Positions 63,555-64,000 of a DNA stretch of 64,000 nt are shown here, piece after piece. The notes beneath the pieces are model-generated. The model was not told where the DNA came from. It worked only from the letters and a program-made list of their open reading frames with translations, and did not search any database. The position numbers and the translations under genes are program-made. The stretch lies in the NCBI RefSeq assembly GCF_036108815.1, contig NZ_CP107985.1, positions 9,545,501 to 9,609,500 of the forward strand. Direction: 5' to 3'. The stretch is from Streptomyces sp. NBC_00353. GTDB taxonomy: Bacteria; Actinomycetota; Actinomycetes; Streptomycetales; Streptomycetaceae. Position 1 is the first letter of the stretch, and every line of letters starts with the position of its first letter.

Positions 63555-64000
63555 TTGATCACGTCGTACCAGTCGCCGCCCGCCTTGGAGGTGATGGTGG
63601 CGGGGCGGTAGCGCGCCTGAGATGGTGAGCCTGGGCGACTCAGGGAGCGCCGACGGCAGTTTCACGGGGCCCTTGGAAGGAGAGGCAGCAGACGCCGACC
63701 ACGTAGCGGCTCTTGAGGAAAGAGAATTTCAGGAGCTCCCCGCCTCCCGTGAGGGGAAGGCGCGCCTCGGCCTGTGAACCGGTGGAGTCCCAGTCGGAGA
63801 ACGAGGGCCGGCCGTCCGAGATGAAGAGGGGGCGACCACGGTAGGCCTTGGCCGCCAGCGTCTGGGCGTCCAGGCCGGCCCCGTGGAGGTTACGGACCAG
63901 CCTGGAGGACTCTCCGCTGTGCCCCAGGACCCACAGACGGCCCTCACTGGCAGCCGTGAGCACCAGGGCGTGGGCGCGCAGCGGGAGCATGACGCAGTAC
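63555..64000 (-). pseudogene. SpoIIE phosphatase GAF/catalytic remnants (runs off the window)
   Basis: 63640-63990 encodes a GAF-domain part (VLTAASEGRLWVLGHSGESS, YVVGVCCLSFQGPR). At 63555-63630 another frame gives RYRPATITSKAGGDWYDVIK, the start of the SpoIIE phosphatase core. The body of that core is deleted and joins directly to the ATPase domain. At least two rearrangements separate the three parts. Confidence 0.75.

Noticed and set aside
1..64000. CRISPR array, tRNA or rRNA genes, prophage, biosynthetic gene cluster
   Set aside because: No regularly spaced repeats, no tRNA or rRNA sequence recognised by eye, no phage structural genes, and no PKS/NRPS or RiPP-maturation genes. The small secreted peptide has no modifying-enzyme neighbour.

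Overview
The window is high-GC actinobacterial DNA and most likely comes from an accessory (chromosome-arm or plasmid-like) region of a Streptomyces or close relative. The reasons are strong G/C bias at third codon positions, frequent GTG starts, Tat/lipoprotein signals, SpoIIE/GAF phosphatases, ECF sigma factors (SigJ/ECF41 and SigE-like), CU044_5270 and replication-relaxation family proteins, and many insertion sequences of types common in streptomycetes. I saw no rRNA, tRNA, CRISPR array or biosynthetic cluster. I identified no origin or attachment site.

Layout. 0.4-1.6 kb: a small unknown gene abutting a decayed IS5-type element. 1.8-6.8 kb: an epoxide hydrolase, MsrA, a Bax-inhibitor-1-like membrane protein and an HSL-type esterase. 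7-12.1 kb: two L,D-transpeptidase lipoproteins, divergent from an OmpR-type two-component system (cell-wall remodelling). 12.6-13.7 kb: a MarR/YceI divergent pair around a 30-bp perfect palindrome. 14.1-19.1 kb: a Tn3 TnpA remnant, an NDH-2-like oxidoreductase with SigJ, and a DUF5937-type regulator divergent from a secreted propeller protein with a 28-bp palindrome between them. 19.3-20.5 kb: an intact IS630 element with TA duplication. 21.2-23.2 kb: an MmyB-like regulator divergent from a Cys-nucleophile hydrolase. 23.4-27 kb: a graveyard of a repeat, a DnaE fragment, a UvrD-helicase pseudogene and a frameshifted MBL hydrolase.

27.2-31.6 kb: a SpoIIE/GAF/ATPase phosphatase, then a sigma factor overlapping a membrane-anchored PQQ-propeller protein. 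31.8-36.7 kb: a cassette (SDR, NmrA, MFS, divergent TetR) bracketed by a 359-bp inverted repeat. 36.7-45 kb: three further regulator/MFS exporter pairs (TetR/MFS, MFS/MarR, MFS/LysR) with a small membrane protein and remnants of VOC, MBL and IS21 genes. 45.5-51.3 kb: an LppU-like protein, a DNA-ligase remnant, an APH-fold kinase, a lamin-tail protein, an acyl-CoA-synthetase tail, a truncated replication-relaxation protein and a frameshifted YHYH protein. 51.5-56.8 kb: a CU044_5270 protein with its ECF sigma factor, an IS110 remnant, a DMFase-beta-like lipoprotein, and a probable c-di-AMP riboswitch before an NlpC/P60 hydrolase.

57-64 kb: an IS110 element, then an IS110/IS1111 element nested inside an IS5-family element that has itself destroyed a TauE/SafE gene. 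After these come a small secreted aromatic-rich peptide with a TrmB-LuxR regulator (the least explained locus in the window) and a collapsed SpoIIE phosphatase running off the end.

The recurring themes are envelope upkeep, detoxification and efflux controlled by local divergent regulators, and repeated gene decay around mobile elements. Several single-base frameshifts lie in C-runs, so some pseudogene calls could be sequencing errors.
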